The notes beneath the pieces are model-generated. The model searched no databases and was not told the origin of the DNA. It saw nothing but the letters and a program-made list of their open reading frames with translations. A program made the translations under genes and the position numbers. A stretch of 64,000 nucleotides of DNA from MGBC163016 sp964518575. Lineage in GTDB: Bacteria > Actinomycetota > Coriobacteriia > Coriobacteriales > Eggerthellaceae. Location of the stretch: NCBI GenBank assembly GCA_964518575.1, contig CAZFGW010000001.1, positions 1 through 64,000 on the forward strand. The letters run 5' to 3'. Of this stretch, positions 43,401 to 53,220 are shown piece by piece (within the stretch, counting starts at the first letter, position 1; every line of letters starts with the position of its first letter).

Positions 43401-45371
43401 TCAGCGGGTTTGGTACAACGTGGATAACGCGCGGACGAGCATATTCAAATATGCATCATGCCCCGCTGACGGGGTGAGATGCGTACCATCCCCATCGAAA
43501 TAATCGTTTCGATTCGCGCTTTCCGAATACCAATCGATGATCTGCACGTTGTCGTGGTTGGCGGCGGCGGTCTGCAACACCGCGTTTCCACTATCCTGAT
43601 TGTCGCCGGGCGTGCGGATATTCACGAGAAATATCATCTTGCCCGCCGGAACAGCAGCGATCATCGCCTCTGCCTCGGATGAGGTCATCTTCATATTGGT
43701 GCCGAGCTCATAGATGACCACCGGTCCATCCCAGCCTTTATCTTGGTAATACTTAAAGACCTGCGGCCCTTTCGACGCAGGACGGGATTGTGCAGAATCC
43801 AAAATGGCATTGGGGAACGTTTCGGAAAAACCGCCGTACCCTTCGCCATCTGCCAATGCAACCGTCACCGAATCCCCGATCATGAGGAATCGCGTATTGC
43901 ATGCTTTATCCCGCGCGGTCGTGCCCGGCGTGTTCACCAACTGCATCAACGTCTGGTCGCTCAAGCTGACAAGCGACGGATTGCTCCCCAACACCGCGAG
44001 CATCTCATCGCGCGTCATAGAGCTATCCCCGTTGAAACCCTCCATTTGAAGCTCGCCCGCAACCACCGGCGTATCGTTTGCGTCGGTATCATTCTCGAAC
44101 GCGCCTTCGGGGACAACAGCCGCCTCAGTCAGGTCGGTATTGTGCTGCGTGGTGGTCTCGGGAACAACGATGCACACGATTACCGAACCAATGAGCAACG
44201 CCATCGCAAGAGCCACCTGCACCACATGGGTTTTAAGCACGTCTTTCCAGTTTGTCTCATGATGCTGCACCGCCGCATACATGCGCCCAAGGCATCCACG
44301 CCGGATGGGCTGTTCGACGAACCGGTAGGACAACGATGCCGCCACGAGCACAAGCACGATCTGCAAGACGCTCACATACCAAGGCGTTGCCGTCACAGCG
44401 TTGAAATCGGTCAGAAGCAGGATGATCGGGTAGTGCCAGAGATATATGCCGTAGGAAATCTGCCCGATATACACGAGCGGCGCGAACGAAAACACCTTCG
44501 CCATCACACTCGTAGGATCGACAAGCGCGAGGATCAAAAGCGCCGTGAAGATGGACACCAGAAGAATGCCGCCGTAGTAGAGGAACGGCGCGTAGGTATC
44601 AACGAAAACCATGCACGCGATGATGCCGACAAGTCCCACGATGCCCAGATTCCCCACGAGCTTGCGCTGCGCGTCGGTAAGCCCTTTGCGCCCCTTGCCG
44701 CGCACCCGATGCTCGGGGAACACGAAGGCAAGCCACGCGCCGAGCAACAGCGAGAATGCGCGCGTGTCGGTTCCGTAGTACACGCGGCTGGGGTCCCCCG
44801 CCGGGTCGTAGAGGATGACCATGAGCAGCACCGATGCCGCCGCCGCGACGAGGATACCCACCTGAATGCTCTTCTTGCGCACCTTCGACCTGAAGAGCAA
44901 AAGGAGGATGGGCGGCCAGATGAGATAGAACTGCTCCTCGATGGCGAGCGACCAGAAATGCGTCACCGGCGAAGGCGCGGCGAACGCCTCGAAATAGCTG
45001 ACGTCAAGGAAGATGTACCACCAGTTCGTGAACCAGAACAGCGCCGCCGCAAGGTCGCGGCGCAGCTTCGTGAGCATATCGGGTGCGAAGATGCCCGTCA
45101 GCACGATAGACACCATTACCACGAGCAAAATGGCGGGGAACAAACGCCGTACGCGATGCATCCAGAACCGCGGGAGCGAGATATTTTTCGTCTCGTGCCA
45201 TTCGCGAATCAAAAGCCCCGTGATCAGATACCCTGAAAGCACGAAGAAGAGCGTCACGCCCAACAACCCGCAGGGCAAAAGCGCAAAATTCATGTGATAG
45301 AGGACGACCGCGATGACAGCCAATGCTCTCAGGCCATCGAGACCTGGTATGTATCGCGAACGTGAGCCCAT
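43401..45371 (-). CDS. Acyltransferase-3/SGNH fusion, OatA-like O-acetyltransferase
   Basis: 656 residues. The N-terminal acyltransferase-3 domain has ten or eleven membrane helices (LDGLRALAVIAVVLYHM, FWSLAIEEQFYLIWP). An external SGNH esterase-like domain follows at about 480-650, with the nucleophile in IGDSVTVAL and the Asp/His pair in DGTHLTPSAGH. OatA-type proteins carry acetyl groups across the membrane and place them on muramic acid, giving lysozyme resistance. It is monocistronic, and the convergent WYL gene is separated by a REPIN-like element. Confidence 0.88.
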   Translation of the reverse strand: MGSRSRYIPGLDGLRALAVIAVVLYHMNFALLPCGLLGVTLFFVLSGYLITGLLIREWHETKNISLPRFWMHRVRRLFPAILLVVMVSIVLTGIFAPDMLTKLRRDLAAALFWFTNWWYIFLDVSYFEAFAAPSPVTHFWSLAIEEQFYLIWPPILLLLFRSKVRKKSIQVGILVAAAASVLLMVILYDPAGDPSRVYYGTDTRAFSLLLGAWLAFVFPEHRVRGKGRKGLTDAQRKLVGNLGIVGLVGIIACMVFVDTYAPFLYYGGILLVSIFTALLILALVDPTSVMAKVFSFAPLVYIGQISYGIYLWHYPIILLLTDFNAVTATPWYVSVLQIVLVLVAASLSYRFVEQPIRRGCLGRMYAAVQHHETNWKDVLKTHVVQVALAMALLIGSVIVCIVVPETTTQHNTDLTEAAVVPEGAFENDTDANDTPVVAGELQMEGFNGDSSMTRDEMLAVLGSNPSLVSLSDQTLMQLVNTPGTTARDKACNTRFLMIGDSVTVALADGEGYGGFSETFPNAILDSAQSRPASKGPQVFKYYQDKGWDGPVVIYELGTNMKMTSSEAEAMIAAVPAGKMIFLVNIRTPGDNQDSGNAVLQTAAANHDNVQIIDWYSESANRNDYFDGDGTHLTPSAGHDAYLNMLVRALSTLYQTR

Positions 45372-45429
45372 CGTATGCGTTTAATCTCTCTGTAGTACGC
45401 TCATCTGAGGACTATGATTTTACTACGTA

Positions 45430-48400
45430 TCACTCGCTTCGCAGCGCTTCAACAGGGTCTTTCCGACTAGCAGAACTCGCCGGAATCAAGCCCGCGATGA
45501 ACGAGAGGAACACGCTGATCGCGATGAGGATGAGTCCCGCTTGCCAGGGCAAGAGCGCCACATTGGGCACATCAAAGAGCGAATAGACGATGGCGCTTGC
45601 CGGGATACACCCAAGTGCTGTGATACCCACGCCGATGATGCCCGAGATCAAGCCCTCGATGACCGTCTCCGCGTTGAAGATCTGTGAGATGTTGCGCTTG
45701 CTCGCACCGATAGCGCGCAGAATGCCGATCTCCTTCTTGCGCTCGAGCACGCTGATGTAGGTGATAACGCCGATCATGATGGAACTCACGATGAGCGAGA
45801 TGGACACGAATGCAATGAGCACGTAGGAAATCATGTCGATGATCGTGGTCACCGACGCCATCATCGTACCCACGATGTCGGTGTAGGTAATGGCTTTCGC
45901 CTCTTCGCCCGCATCGTTCATCCGCGCGTTGTACGCATCCAAGATATCGATGATGTGTTGCTTGGCGTCGAAATCCTTCGCATAGATATCGATCTCGTAA
46001 GGCTTGTCTTTCTGTGCGTAATCGAGTTTCGCCAGATTGTTGTCAAATGATGCCTGATCAGTCGACATCATGGACATCATGAGCTCCGAGAGCTCCTCTT
46101 CAGTCATGTCGAAGGTAAACGCGTTCATGAACGCTTCCTCGTCGATGCTCATCGCACTCGACATGTTGTCAGCGAGGCTGTTCATCGCTTTGGTCATTGC
46201 AAGGGTGACTGCCTCGGTCATCTGCGTTTGCAACTCCGTCATGACCTCGGTCATGTAAGCGGTCATGGACTGCTCGACGGCTGTTTGCACCTTCGAGGCG
46301 ATCTCCTCAGTCATGGCGGTCGTGTCGAAGGCGGATGCCATTCCCTGCGCGATGACCGCCTGCGTTGCGTCGCTTCCCATATAGTCAGCGATCGCCTGCA
46401 TCATCACCGTGCTGTCCGTGGGAAGGTCAGGTGCGGCGGGATTCGGGCTGACAGGCTTGTATTGCATGAAGAATCCGCCCAAGACCCTTGTCATCATCGT
46501 TTGGATAGCCGTCTCATCAGGCTGCATGACGCTCGGGTCGATCTGCAGAGCACTCGGATCGATAGCGGGCGGTGCAGGCAGGCTTGATGAGTCGAAGTTA
46601 ATGCTGAGGTCGCTCATGTCAAGCTGGAGCTTGCTTTGGTCGAACTTGAAAGCCGCTTGTATTGCACCCGTATCGATTGAGAAGAGGTTGCTCATGTCGA
46701 AGTCGTCGCGCGACTGGTCCTCTTCGGTGAAGAGCTTACCGTTGAACACGTCAACCGTGGGTTTCGCCAGCTGCTCCTGAACGATCTTGCTTTTGCCCGA
46801 CTGCTCGATGATGTGGTCAATGAGCTCAGGGCGATAGTAGAGCCCGCTTGAGAGCGCATGTGTGCGGCTGTCGGGATTCGCCTGAACGATGCCCGATATC
46901 ACAAGGTCCTCGCCCGCGTTCACGAGGTTTTTCATGTATTCCTCATCGCCCGACTTATCCACCCATACGCCGAACTCCTCGTCGTAGGTGTAGAAATCGG
47001 ACGAATTCACCAGCTTGAAGGAAAGATTCAAAAAGTCCCCGTAGGTGAACTGCGCGCCATCGTTGACCTCGGTCTCAACGTCCTCGTCATTGGCAAGAGC
47101 GCGCACCATCTCCTCCATCACCGTGCGGTCGCGCAGCCCCGTGATGTAGAGCAAGTAGTCGCTCACGCTGCCACTCTGTGTGAGCACGAGCACCACTTCG
47201 TTATATTTCTCGGGCCAGTGACCCGCCTTGAGATCGTACTGCCCCGCGATCAGATCCTCATCCATGAGCTCGCTGAACTGGTCGGTCGACATCATGGTAG
47301 AGATGATCGAACTCGTGGACATGCCCGAGCCCATCCCGAGCGCCTTGAGCGAATTGTCGGGGTTGACCTGCTGCACCCCGTCGGTGGTGTCCTTCTCATA
47401 GATGTAGGGCGTCACGTTGTAGCTGTAATCGATGGAGCTCACATACGGCTCGATGCCGCTCGCTCCGCTGTCGAAAAACTCTTTGAGCGAGGCAAGGTCG
47501 TTCGAGCCGACGCTGTCGAGCACGCGATTCATGATATTCGCCTCGCGAACCGGTGTCTCTTCGACGGCAAGCTCGACCGACACCTCTTCTTCGGTATCCT
47601 CGTCCCCGTCCTGAGCACCGCCCATCCCCATCGTGTTCGCCATCATTGCAGTCATGTCGAAACCGGTGGAGGTGATCTGAAGCGGGTAAACCGAGAGCGT
47701 TTCCTCCTCGACGGTTTTGATGTAGTTGTTCACGCCGTTCGCGAGCGAAAGGATGGCAGCGATGCCGATGATGCCAATGGAGCCGGCAAACGCCGTCATG
47801 ATGGTGCGCCCTTTTTTGGTCATAAGATTGTTGAACGACAACGAAAGCGCCGTCAGGAAGTTCATGGAAGTGCGGCGAATTTTTTTGTTAGACACCTTCG
47901 CTAAATCCGCAGGCGTGGGAACGAAGGGGTCGGTGTCGGCGGTGATGTGCCCGTCGGAGAGGTTCACGATGCGCGTTGCGTAGGTGTCGGCGAGCTCGGG
48001 GTTGTGCGTAACCATCACCACGAGCCGGTCCTTGGCGATCTCCGTCAACAGATCCATGATCTGCAACGATGTTTTCGAGTCAAGCGCGCCGGTGGGCTCG
48101 TCGGCAAGGAGGATTTCCGGGTCATTCACGAGCGCACGGGCGATCGCAACGCGCTGCATCTGACCGCCCGAGAGCTGCGAGGGCTTCTTGTTGATATGTT
48201 CGCCAAGCCCCACCCGCTCGAGTTCTTCGATCGCACGAGCGCGCCGCTCTTCGCGGCTCACTCCCGAAAGCGTAAGTGCAAGCTCCACATTCGCCAAAAT
48301 GCTCTGGTGCGGGATGAGGTTGTAGCTTTGAAAGACGAAGCCGATGCGATTGTTGCGGAAAGTGTCCCAATCCTTGTCGTTGTAGTCCTTCGTTGAGATG

Positions 48401-48597
48401 CCGTCGATGATGAGGTCGCCCTCGTCGTAATGATCGAGACCGCCGATGATGTTGAGCATCGTGGTCTTGCCCGATCCGGACGGACCGAGGATGGCAGCGA
48501 ATTCGTTATCGCGAAAACTTATCGAGATGTCATCAAGGGCGACTTGCGTGAAATTGCCCGTTTTGTACGACTTTCTTATGTTCTTCAGCTGAAGCAT
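45430..48597 (-). CDS. Very large MacB-like ABC transporter (ATPase-permease fusion)
   Basis: 1055 residues. An ABC ATPase domain is at about 1-235 (GPSGSGKT, LSGGQMQRVA, ADEPTGALD), with a helix near 270-290 and an extracytoplasmic region of nearly 600 residues. Three C-terminal FtsX helices follow (MISYVLIAFVSISLIVSSIMIG and onward). Part of the external region (about 700-865) is strikingly methionine-rich and helical. Family members drive conformational work or export at the cell surface rather than uptake. The ATG at 48597 follows AAAGGTCGGGA. No partner gene is adjacent. Confidence 0.88.
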   Translation of the reverse strand: MLQLKNIRKSYKTGNFTQVALDDISISFRDNEFAAILGPSGSGKTTMLNIIGGLDHYDEGDLIIDGISTKDYNDKDWDTFRNNRIGFVFQSYNLIPHQSILANVELALTLSGVSREERRARAIEELERVGLGEHINKKPSQLSGGQMQRVAIARALVNDPEILLADEPTGALDSKTSLQIMDLLTEIAKDRLVVMVTHNPELADTYATRIVNLSDGHITADTDPFVPTPADLAKVSNKKIRRTSMNFLTALSLSFNNLMTKKGRTIMTAFAGSIGIIGIAAILSLANGVNNYIKTVEEETLSVYPLQITSTGFDMTAMMANTMGMGGAQDGDEDTEEEVSVELAVEETPVREANIMNRVLDSVGSNDLASLKEFFDSGASGIEPYVSSIDYSYNVTPYIYEKDTTDGVQQVNPDNSLKALGMGSGMSTSSIISTMMSTDQFSELMDEDLIAGQYDLKAGHWPEKYNEVVLVLTQSGSVSDYLLYITGLRDRTVMEEMVRALANDEDVETEVNDGAQFTYGDFLNLSFKLVNSSDFYTYDEEFGVWVDKSGDEEYMKNLVNAGEDLVISGIVQANPDSRTHALSSGLYYRPELIDHIIEQSGKSKIVQEQLAKPTVDVFNGKLFTEEDQSRDDFDMSNLFSIDTGAIQAAFKFDQSKLQLDMSDLSINFDSSSLPAPPAIDPSALQIDPSVMQPDETAIQTMMTRVLGGFFMQYKPVSPNPAAPDLPTDSTVMMQAIADYMGSDATQAVIAQGMASAFDTTAMTEEIASKVQTAVEQSMTAYMTEVMTELQTQMTEAVTLAMTKAMNSLADNMSSAMSIDEEAFMNAFTFDMTEEELSELMMSMMSTDQASFDNNLAKLDYAQKDKPYEIDIYAKDFDAKQHIIDILDAYNARMNDAGEEAKAITYTDIVGTMMASVTTIIDMISYVLIAFVSISLIVSSIMIGVITYISVLERKKEIGILRAIGASKRNISQIFNAETVIEGLISGIIGVGITALGCIPASAIVYSLFDVPNVALLPWQAGLILIAISVFLSFIAGLIPASSASRKDPVEALRSE

Positions 48598-48700
48598 TGA
48601 TCCCGACCTTTGCATGGAGGTTGCATGGGTTTGTACAAACTTATGATTTTACCCCATTGAGCAGGTCAAAGGCGTCAAAACTTCGGAAAAAGCGGGCATA

Positions 48701-48733
48701 AAAAGAGGCGGGTTCGAACGACCCGCCTCTTTT
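48701..48733 (-). terminator. Intrinsic terminator of the ferritin gene
   Basis: A 13-bp perfect stem (AAAAGAGGCGGGT / ACCCGCCTCTTTT) with a 7-base loop. On the minus strand it ends in TTTTTA. The symmetry would also let it act in the opposite direction. Confidence 0.88.
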
Positions 48734-48795
48734 GTATATGGTGTTGATATTACTGCCGCCGCTTCGCGGTCATGCGGCTGCGAGTGGTGCTTTTG

Positions 48796-49311
48796 CTACT
48801 CAGCGGCAAGCGGTGAGGGCACGGAGTAGACGCGTCCGGCATATTCTTTATTGAGCTCGAAAAGGCTCTTCGAGTCTCCGCCGAACAGCTCCATCTTCGT
48901 GATCATGTCGCGCGCGTTGTCCTCTTCTTCCATCTGCTCGTCGACGAACCACTTCATGAACTGCAGGCAGCGATAGTCATGCAGTTCAAGCGCCGTTGCA
49001 AAGATGTTGTTGATGAGCGAGGTTACGTACTCCTCATGCTCGAGCGCCGCCTTGAGCGGTCCCATGTGATCCGTAAACGTTTTGTCGGGCTCGGCGATTG
49101 CCAGAAGGTGCGGCATCTTGTCGTTTTCCAGAAGGTACTTGCGGAAAATCATCGCGTGGTCGCGCTCTTCCTGAGCCTGGATCATGAAGTAGTTTGCGTA
49201 TCCATCAAGACCTTCGTCAGCATAATAATCAGCAAAGGACAGGTAGAGATAGGCGGAATACAGTTCCTTGTTGATCTGGTCATTGATCAGATCATAGATC
49301 TTGTTTTCCAT
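48796..49311 (-). CDS. ftnA: Ferritin (non-haem iron storage)
   Basis: 171 residues in a four-helix bundle that oxidises and stores iron in a 24-mer shell. Ferroxidase ligands are visible in NKELYSAYLYLSFADYY (Glu about 17), QEERDHAMIF (Glu-x2-His, about 49-53), the Glu near 93 and QMEEEDNARD. The gene symbol is by similarity. The ATG at 49311 follows AAGGAG. It is monocistronic with a strong terminator and a 207-bp divergent gap before the small acidic gene. Confidence 0.93.
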   Translation of the reverse strand: MENKIYDLINDQINKELYSAYLYLSFADYYADEGLDGYANYFMIQAQEERDHAMIFRKYLLENDKMPHLLAIAEPDKTFTDHMGPLKAALEHEEYVTSLINNIFATALELHDYRCLQFMKWFVDEQMEEEDNARDMITKMELFGGDSKSLFELNKEYAGRVYSVPSPLAAE

Positions 49312-49518
49312 AGTTTGCTCCTTATCGCAGTTTGAGACCGATGACACATGCGTATTCTACTCCATGATTCGCCGCATGAGCAGGGTCATACCGCGTCAAT
49401 GACACACCTCTTACTGACCCGTAACACGGAAATGACAAGTGCGTCTTATCGCGGCACGGAACAGGTACGCTTCGTACAATCGCCATAGGTAATAAAGGAC
49501 GAGACGAAGGAGCCGATC

Positions 49519-49722
49519 ATGGCTGATCAAACATTGAATGATTTCACCACCGCTGAGGCTGCGCGCGCTGAAGACGCTGCAAAGGATCTCGAGCGTATCG
49601 AGCAGGAAACCGTCGCCGAGGCAGAGGCGTCTGTCGAAGATTACGACGCCATGGGAAATGAGCAGGCTGCAGCAGAGGCCGCCGAAACCGCATTCGAGTT
49701 CGAAGAGGCAGAGCGCCGTTAA
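49519..49722 (+). CDS. Small, highly acidic protein of unknown function
   Basis: 67 residues, Ala and Glu making up about half, with no hydrophobic segment. It is predicted to be helical and possibly coiled-coil (AAEAAETAFEFEEAERR). GAAGGAG lies upstream of the ATG. A perfect 12-bp inverted repeat follows 90 bp after the stop. No family is recognised; being divergent from the ferritin gene is only suggestive. Confidence 0.6.
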   Translation: MADQTLNDFTTAEAARAEDAAKDLERIEQETVAEAEASVEDYDAMGNEQAAAEAAETAFEFEEAERR

Positions 49723-49812
49723 ACGGAAGCGCCATCATTGAGTGGGTGCCATCATTACGAGAGCACCTCTCACCCAAAACCATATGTGCGAGCGACCTCG
49801 CACTACGGAATG

Positions 49813-49846
49813 CAGAAGGAGGAGAATCCGATCGGGTTCTCCTCCT
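49813..49846. repeat. Perfect 12-bp inverted repeat
   Basis: GAAGGAGGAGAA and TTCTCCTCCTTC flank a 10-base centre (TCCGATCGGG). No U-run follows on either strand, so termination would be weak or factor-aided. The arm resembles a ribosome-binding site, which would be hidden in the hairpin. Confidence 0.5.
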
Positions 49847-49942
49847 TCGTCATGAGGGGGATTGGTAGTTGGTGCGTGCAACCGGTGGTGCGTTGGTGGT
49901 GCAACCGGTACGCCTGCCCCATCGGTGTTAGGGTCGTCGCGG

Positions 49943-49980
49943 TGGCGGGCGAGATGAATCTCGCCCGCACATCAACCAGA
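49943..49980. repeat. REP-like palindrome, solo copy H
   Basis: GGCGGGCGAGATGAATCTCG then CCCGCACATCAACCAGA. The tetranucleotide on the minus strand is changed to GTGC. It lies between the convergent acidic-protein gene and the ABC permease gene. Confidence 0.75.
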
Positions 49981-49996
49981 ATCATTTCCGACTACG

Positions 49997-52195
49997 TCAG
50001 CTGGAGAGCTGCGCATTCACGAAACTTCTGCTCACCAGATACGTGATCAAAAGGTACACCCCATACACCATGAGCACCAATGCTGCCGCCATGAATATAG
50101 GCGTGAGCGAATAGATTCCCATGGGTCTGAACAGGCTTTCGTTCAACACGCCGATCGCGCAAGCGCTATGGCAAACGGCAAGACCTAACGGCAACAGAAA
50201 GCAAATGAGAATCTGCGCGAACAGGGATCGTCCGATCATCGACCGATCACATCCCAACTTGTTCAGCAGCTGATACCGTGGAAGGGAATCAGCTGCTTCA
50301 GAAAGCTGCTGGATCGCAAGGATCGTAGCCGTTGACATCAAGAAGATGAATCCGATGTACAGAGCAAGGTACGTGATCAACAGCTTGAGCCCATTGGACT
50401 GCGCAAACAAGTCCACCATGGTATTGACCGAGGTAGCCGGCCAGAGCAAACTCGCGTAGGGAGCTTGCGCGCCCATGCTTCCCCGATCGAAGCCGCCTAG
50501 GCTCTTCGGCTGCGTTTTCGCGATGATCTCATCAAGCAAGAGATCGGACGGTTCGCCTTCTTCGTAATAATCGATGTTGAGGTAGCTTGTGAGCGGAATG
50601 GCGCCTTGAGCGACCAAGTCATCGATCAGATCATCGGGCAGCGCGACGATGAGCGCGCTTGCCGACATCGAGCTGTTCATGATCTGCGTATCATCCACCT
50701 CAGGAAGCAGCGTAAAGGTACGCCCTCCATAGGTGAGCGTTGAGCGCGAAGAGGCGATCGCTTTCGCGAGTTCTTCCGTCATCGACATGTTGTTCACAAC
50801 AACGCCCTGATCTTCGCCCAGTGCAATGGGATCTTTCCCCACCATATTCCGCAGGTCGTTCAGCTGCGAGATGCGCACCGTCGAGATATTGGAATTGAGC
50901 GCTCCCGACAACTCACTCGGCACCGTGATATGCGGGTTTTTGTTGGTCACCTCATCGACGAGCGGTTGATAAGTCGTACCGGACAGATCATACGTGTCCA
51001 CCTGAGCGCATGCTTTGACCAGCTTATCCCATTGCTCGGGATCGTTTTGAGAAAGAGGCGCGGCGATATTCCAGCCGTAAGATGTTCCCTGCGCATAGCG
51101 CTCGGGCGCCTGCTCTTGCATCTCGCGCGCACGAAGGTCAACCTCATCGCCCGTCGGACGGATGGCATCGCGCGGGGTTTTCTGCCACACCTGCGCCACA
51201 ATAGTAGCGTCATACGGAGCCCACTTCTCCATATCGCCCGCAAAGATCTGCACCATCCCCATGCCGCTCGAAAACACCGTGATTGAGAAAAAGAGCATCA
51301 CGCAGATGACCCAAAATGAGGCGAACGCCGTATTCACCTTCGACGCGATCTGACGCACCGTGAACATGGTCAGTCCACGCAGATAGATTCCCTTCGCCCG
51401 CGTAATAACCGCAATAATGAAGCCCGCAAGCGACCAGAAGAACAAGAGTGAGCCGATGAGCATGAAGATCGTCGCCCGAATAAAGCACGGATCGTCCAGC
51501 ATCACGAGACCGCTTTCGATGAGCTGAGTGTATGCATAGGCAAGGCATACGATGGAAACGATGAATACGACCAGGCAAAGCCACGGATTCCGCACACCGC
51601 CGCGCTCGTTCTTTTTGTCGGCCGCCATAAGGTCGATGAGCTTGTAGCGGTTCACCGAGAACGCGTTGAAGACCGCAACGATGGCGAAAATGATGGCGAA
51701 ACAACAAAGCGTTGTTAACAGCGCATCGGGCGAGAAGATGAACTGGTAGTTCTTGATGTGGACGCCGAACAGCGCCGCGGTGGCGAACGAGAGCACTTGG
51801 GAAAGCAGCAGACCGAGCAGGGTGCCTACCAGAAGCGCAAACACACCGACCACCAGCGTTTCAATGAGAACGATGCCGGAAACGCTTACCGACGACATAC
51901 CCAAAAGCAAATAGGTGCCGAACTCCCGCTTACGCCGGCGAATCAGGAATCGATTCGTGTAGATCACAAGGAAGCCGAGTACGCACGCGATCAGCCCCGA
52001 GAACAGACTCAGCATGCCCTGCGCCATCTCGAATTGCCGATGATCAGCTTCCGTTTGAAGATCGAGCAAGACCTGCTGCCCCTCGATCGAGTTGAATGCG
52101 TAGAAAACCGCAACACCGATCGCGAGCGTCACGAAGTAGATCGCGTAATCGCGCACAGACCGCTTGATGTTGCGCAGTGCCAGTTTAAGCAGCAT
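49997..52195 (-). CDS. BceB-type ABC transporter permease
   Basis: 732 residues with ten helices in the FtsX arrangement: the first helix after KLALRNIKRSVRDYAIYFVTLAIGVAVFYAF, three further early helices, and a large external domain of about 230 residues (about 300-600) before the last helices. Bce-type permeases recognise cell-wall-active peptides and signal to their own histidine kinase. The ATG at 52195 overlaps the ATPase stop by 11 bp and has GGGAGG upstream; an ATG at 52204 is possible. It is the last gene of the module. Confidence 0.88.
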   Translation of the reverse strand: MLLKLALRNIKRSVRDYAIYFVTLAIGVAVFYAFNSIEGQQVLLDLQTEADHRQFEMAQGMLSLFSGLIACVLGFLVIYTNRFLIRRRKREFGTYLLLGMSSVSVSGIVLIETLVVGVFALLVGTLLGLLLSQVLSFATAALFGVHIKNYQFIFSPDALLTTLCCFAIIFAIVAVFNAFSVNRYKLIDLMAADKKNERGGVRNPWLCLVVFIVSIVCLAYAYTQLIESGLVMLDDPCFIRATIFMLIGSLLFFWSLAGFIIAVITRAKGIYLRGLTMFTVRQIASKVNTAFASFWVICVMLFFSITVFSSGMGMVQIFAGDMEKWAPYDATIVAQVWQKTPRDAIRPTGDEVDLRAREMQEQAPERYAQGTSYGWNIAAPLSQNDPEQWDKLVKACAQVDTYDLSGTTYQPLVDEVTNKNPHITVPSELSGALNSNISTVRISQLNDLRNMVGKDPIALGEDQGVVVNNMSMTEELAKAIASSRSTLTYGGRTFTLLPEVDDTQIMNSSMSASALIVALPDDLIDDLVAQGAIPLTSYLNIDYYEEGEPSDLLLDEIIAKTQPKSLGGFDRGSMGAQAPYASLLWPATSVNTMVDLFAQSNGLKLLITYLALYIGFIFLMSTATILAIQQLSEAADSLPRYQLLNKLGCDRSMIGRSLFAQILICFLLPLGLAVCHSACAIGVLNESLFRPMGIYSLTPIFMAAALVLMVYGVYLLITYLVSRSFVNAQLSS

Positions 52196-53027
52196 GGTTC
52201 GCATCGCCTCCCAGGAAGGTAACCACGTCCATGATGCGCATGAAGAACTGCTCACGCGTATCCGTCCCCTTCACCAGTTCACTGAAGACCATGCCGTTTT
52301 GCAAGAAGAGAATGCGATCGGTGAAGGAGGCGGCGAATGCGTCGTGGGTGACCATCATGATGGTTGCATCCAGTTCGCGATTCATCATCTCCATGACCTC
52401 GAGCATGGTCGCGGCGTTCTTCGAGTCGAGCGCGCCCGTGGGTTCGTCCGCCAAAATGATTTTCGGATCGGACACCATGGCGCGCGCCGCTGCGATACGC
52501 TGTTGCTGTCCGCCCGACATCTGGTAAGGATATTTGTGCAAGACGCCGTCCACGCCGAGGATGCGGGCGATCTCTTTCACCTTCTGAGAGATCACCGAGG
52601 GTTTGATCCGTTTGATGGTCAGCGCAAGCGCGATGTTCTCGAAGCCGTTGAGCGTGTTTAAAAGGTTCGAGTTCTGGAAAATGAAACCCAAGTCATCGCG
52701 TCTGAATTGCGCGAGCGCGCGTTTCGACATGCGTGTGATGTCCTTGCCGCCGACGAAGATCTGCCCCGAGGTGGGACGGTCGATCGTCGAGATGCAGTTG
52801 AGCAACGTGCTCTTGCCCGAGCCCGACGGACCCATGACGCCGAGGAATTCGCCTTTTTGCACGTCGAAGCTCACGCCCGCAAGCGCATTTGTGATCGATT
52901 CGCGCGAACCGTAGACCTTTTGCACCTGTTTGACCGAGACGATCGGTTTTTCCGCGTCCGCGTAACGCGCGTATGCCACGAATTCCGTCGACATCGTGGG
53001 GGATTGATGGTTGGCATTGTCGTCCAT
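52185..53027 (-). CDS. BceA-type ABC transporter ATPase
   Basis: 280 residues: Walker A GPSGSGKST (about 68-76), Q-loop FIFQNSNLL, signature MSGGQQQRIA, Walker B ILADEPTGALD and His-loop VTHDAF. An extra N-terminal stretch of 30 residues precedes the domain. It powers the adjacent permease. The ATG follows GGGAGG. Upstream lie a 16-bp palindrome and a REPIN-like element, beyond which is the histidine kinase gene. Confidence 0.92.
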   Translation of the reverse strand: MDDNANHQSPTMSTEFVAYARYADAEKPIVSVKQVQKVYGSRESITNALAGVSFDVQKGEFLGVMGPSGSGKSTLLNCISTIDRPTSGQIFVGGKDITRMSKRALAQFRRDDLGFIFQNSNLLNTLNGFENIALALTIKRIKPSVISQKVKEIARILGVDGVLHKYPYQMSGGQQQRIAAARAMVSDPKIILADEPTGALDSKNAATMLEVMEMMNRELDATIMMVTHDAFAASFTDRILFLQNGMVFSELVKGTDTREQFFMRIMDVVTFLGGDANHAA

Positions 53028-53102
53028 GTGTGACCTCCCTGCATCATATGGATATGATGATACAAGCCTACCGATACGCGATTACGTCTTCCATCGATTG
53101 GT

Positions 53103-53129
53103 CTTACAGTCGCCTTACATATATGTAAG
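53103..53129. promoter_or_regulatory. Candidate response-regulator operator before the ABC genes
   Basis: CTTACATATATGTAAG (53114-53129) is a perfect 16-bp palindrome. A further half-site CTTACAG starts 11 bp to its left (53103), one helical turn. It lies about 90 bp upstream of the ATPase start, where the adjacent OmpR-type regulator would be expected to bind. Confidence 0.5.
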
Positions 53130-53220
53130 TTTAATCGTCATCGTTTCAGGCATGAGGCGAAGATGCGATGTGCCATGGTGAGCCAAACATGACGATTGGT
53201 GGTTCGATGGGATATATGGA

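Noticed and set aside
43743..45236. 497-codon plus-strand frame opposite the acyltransferase gene
   Set aside because: It has shadow-like composition (very Arg/His/Glu-rich) and no family features. The opposite strand has a full OatA-like protein.
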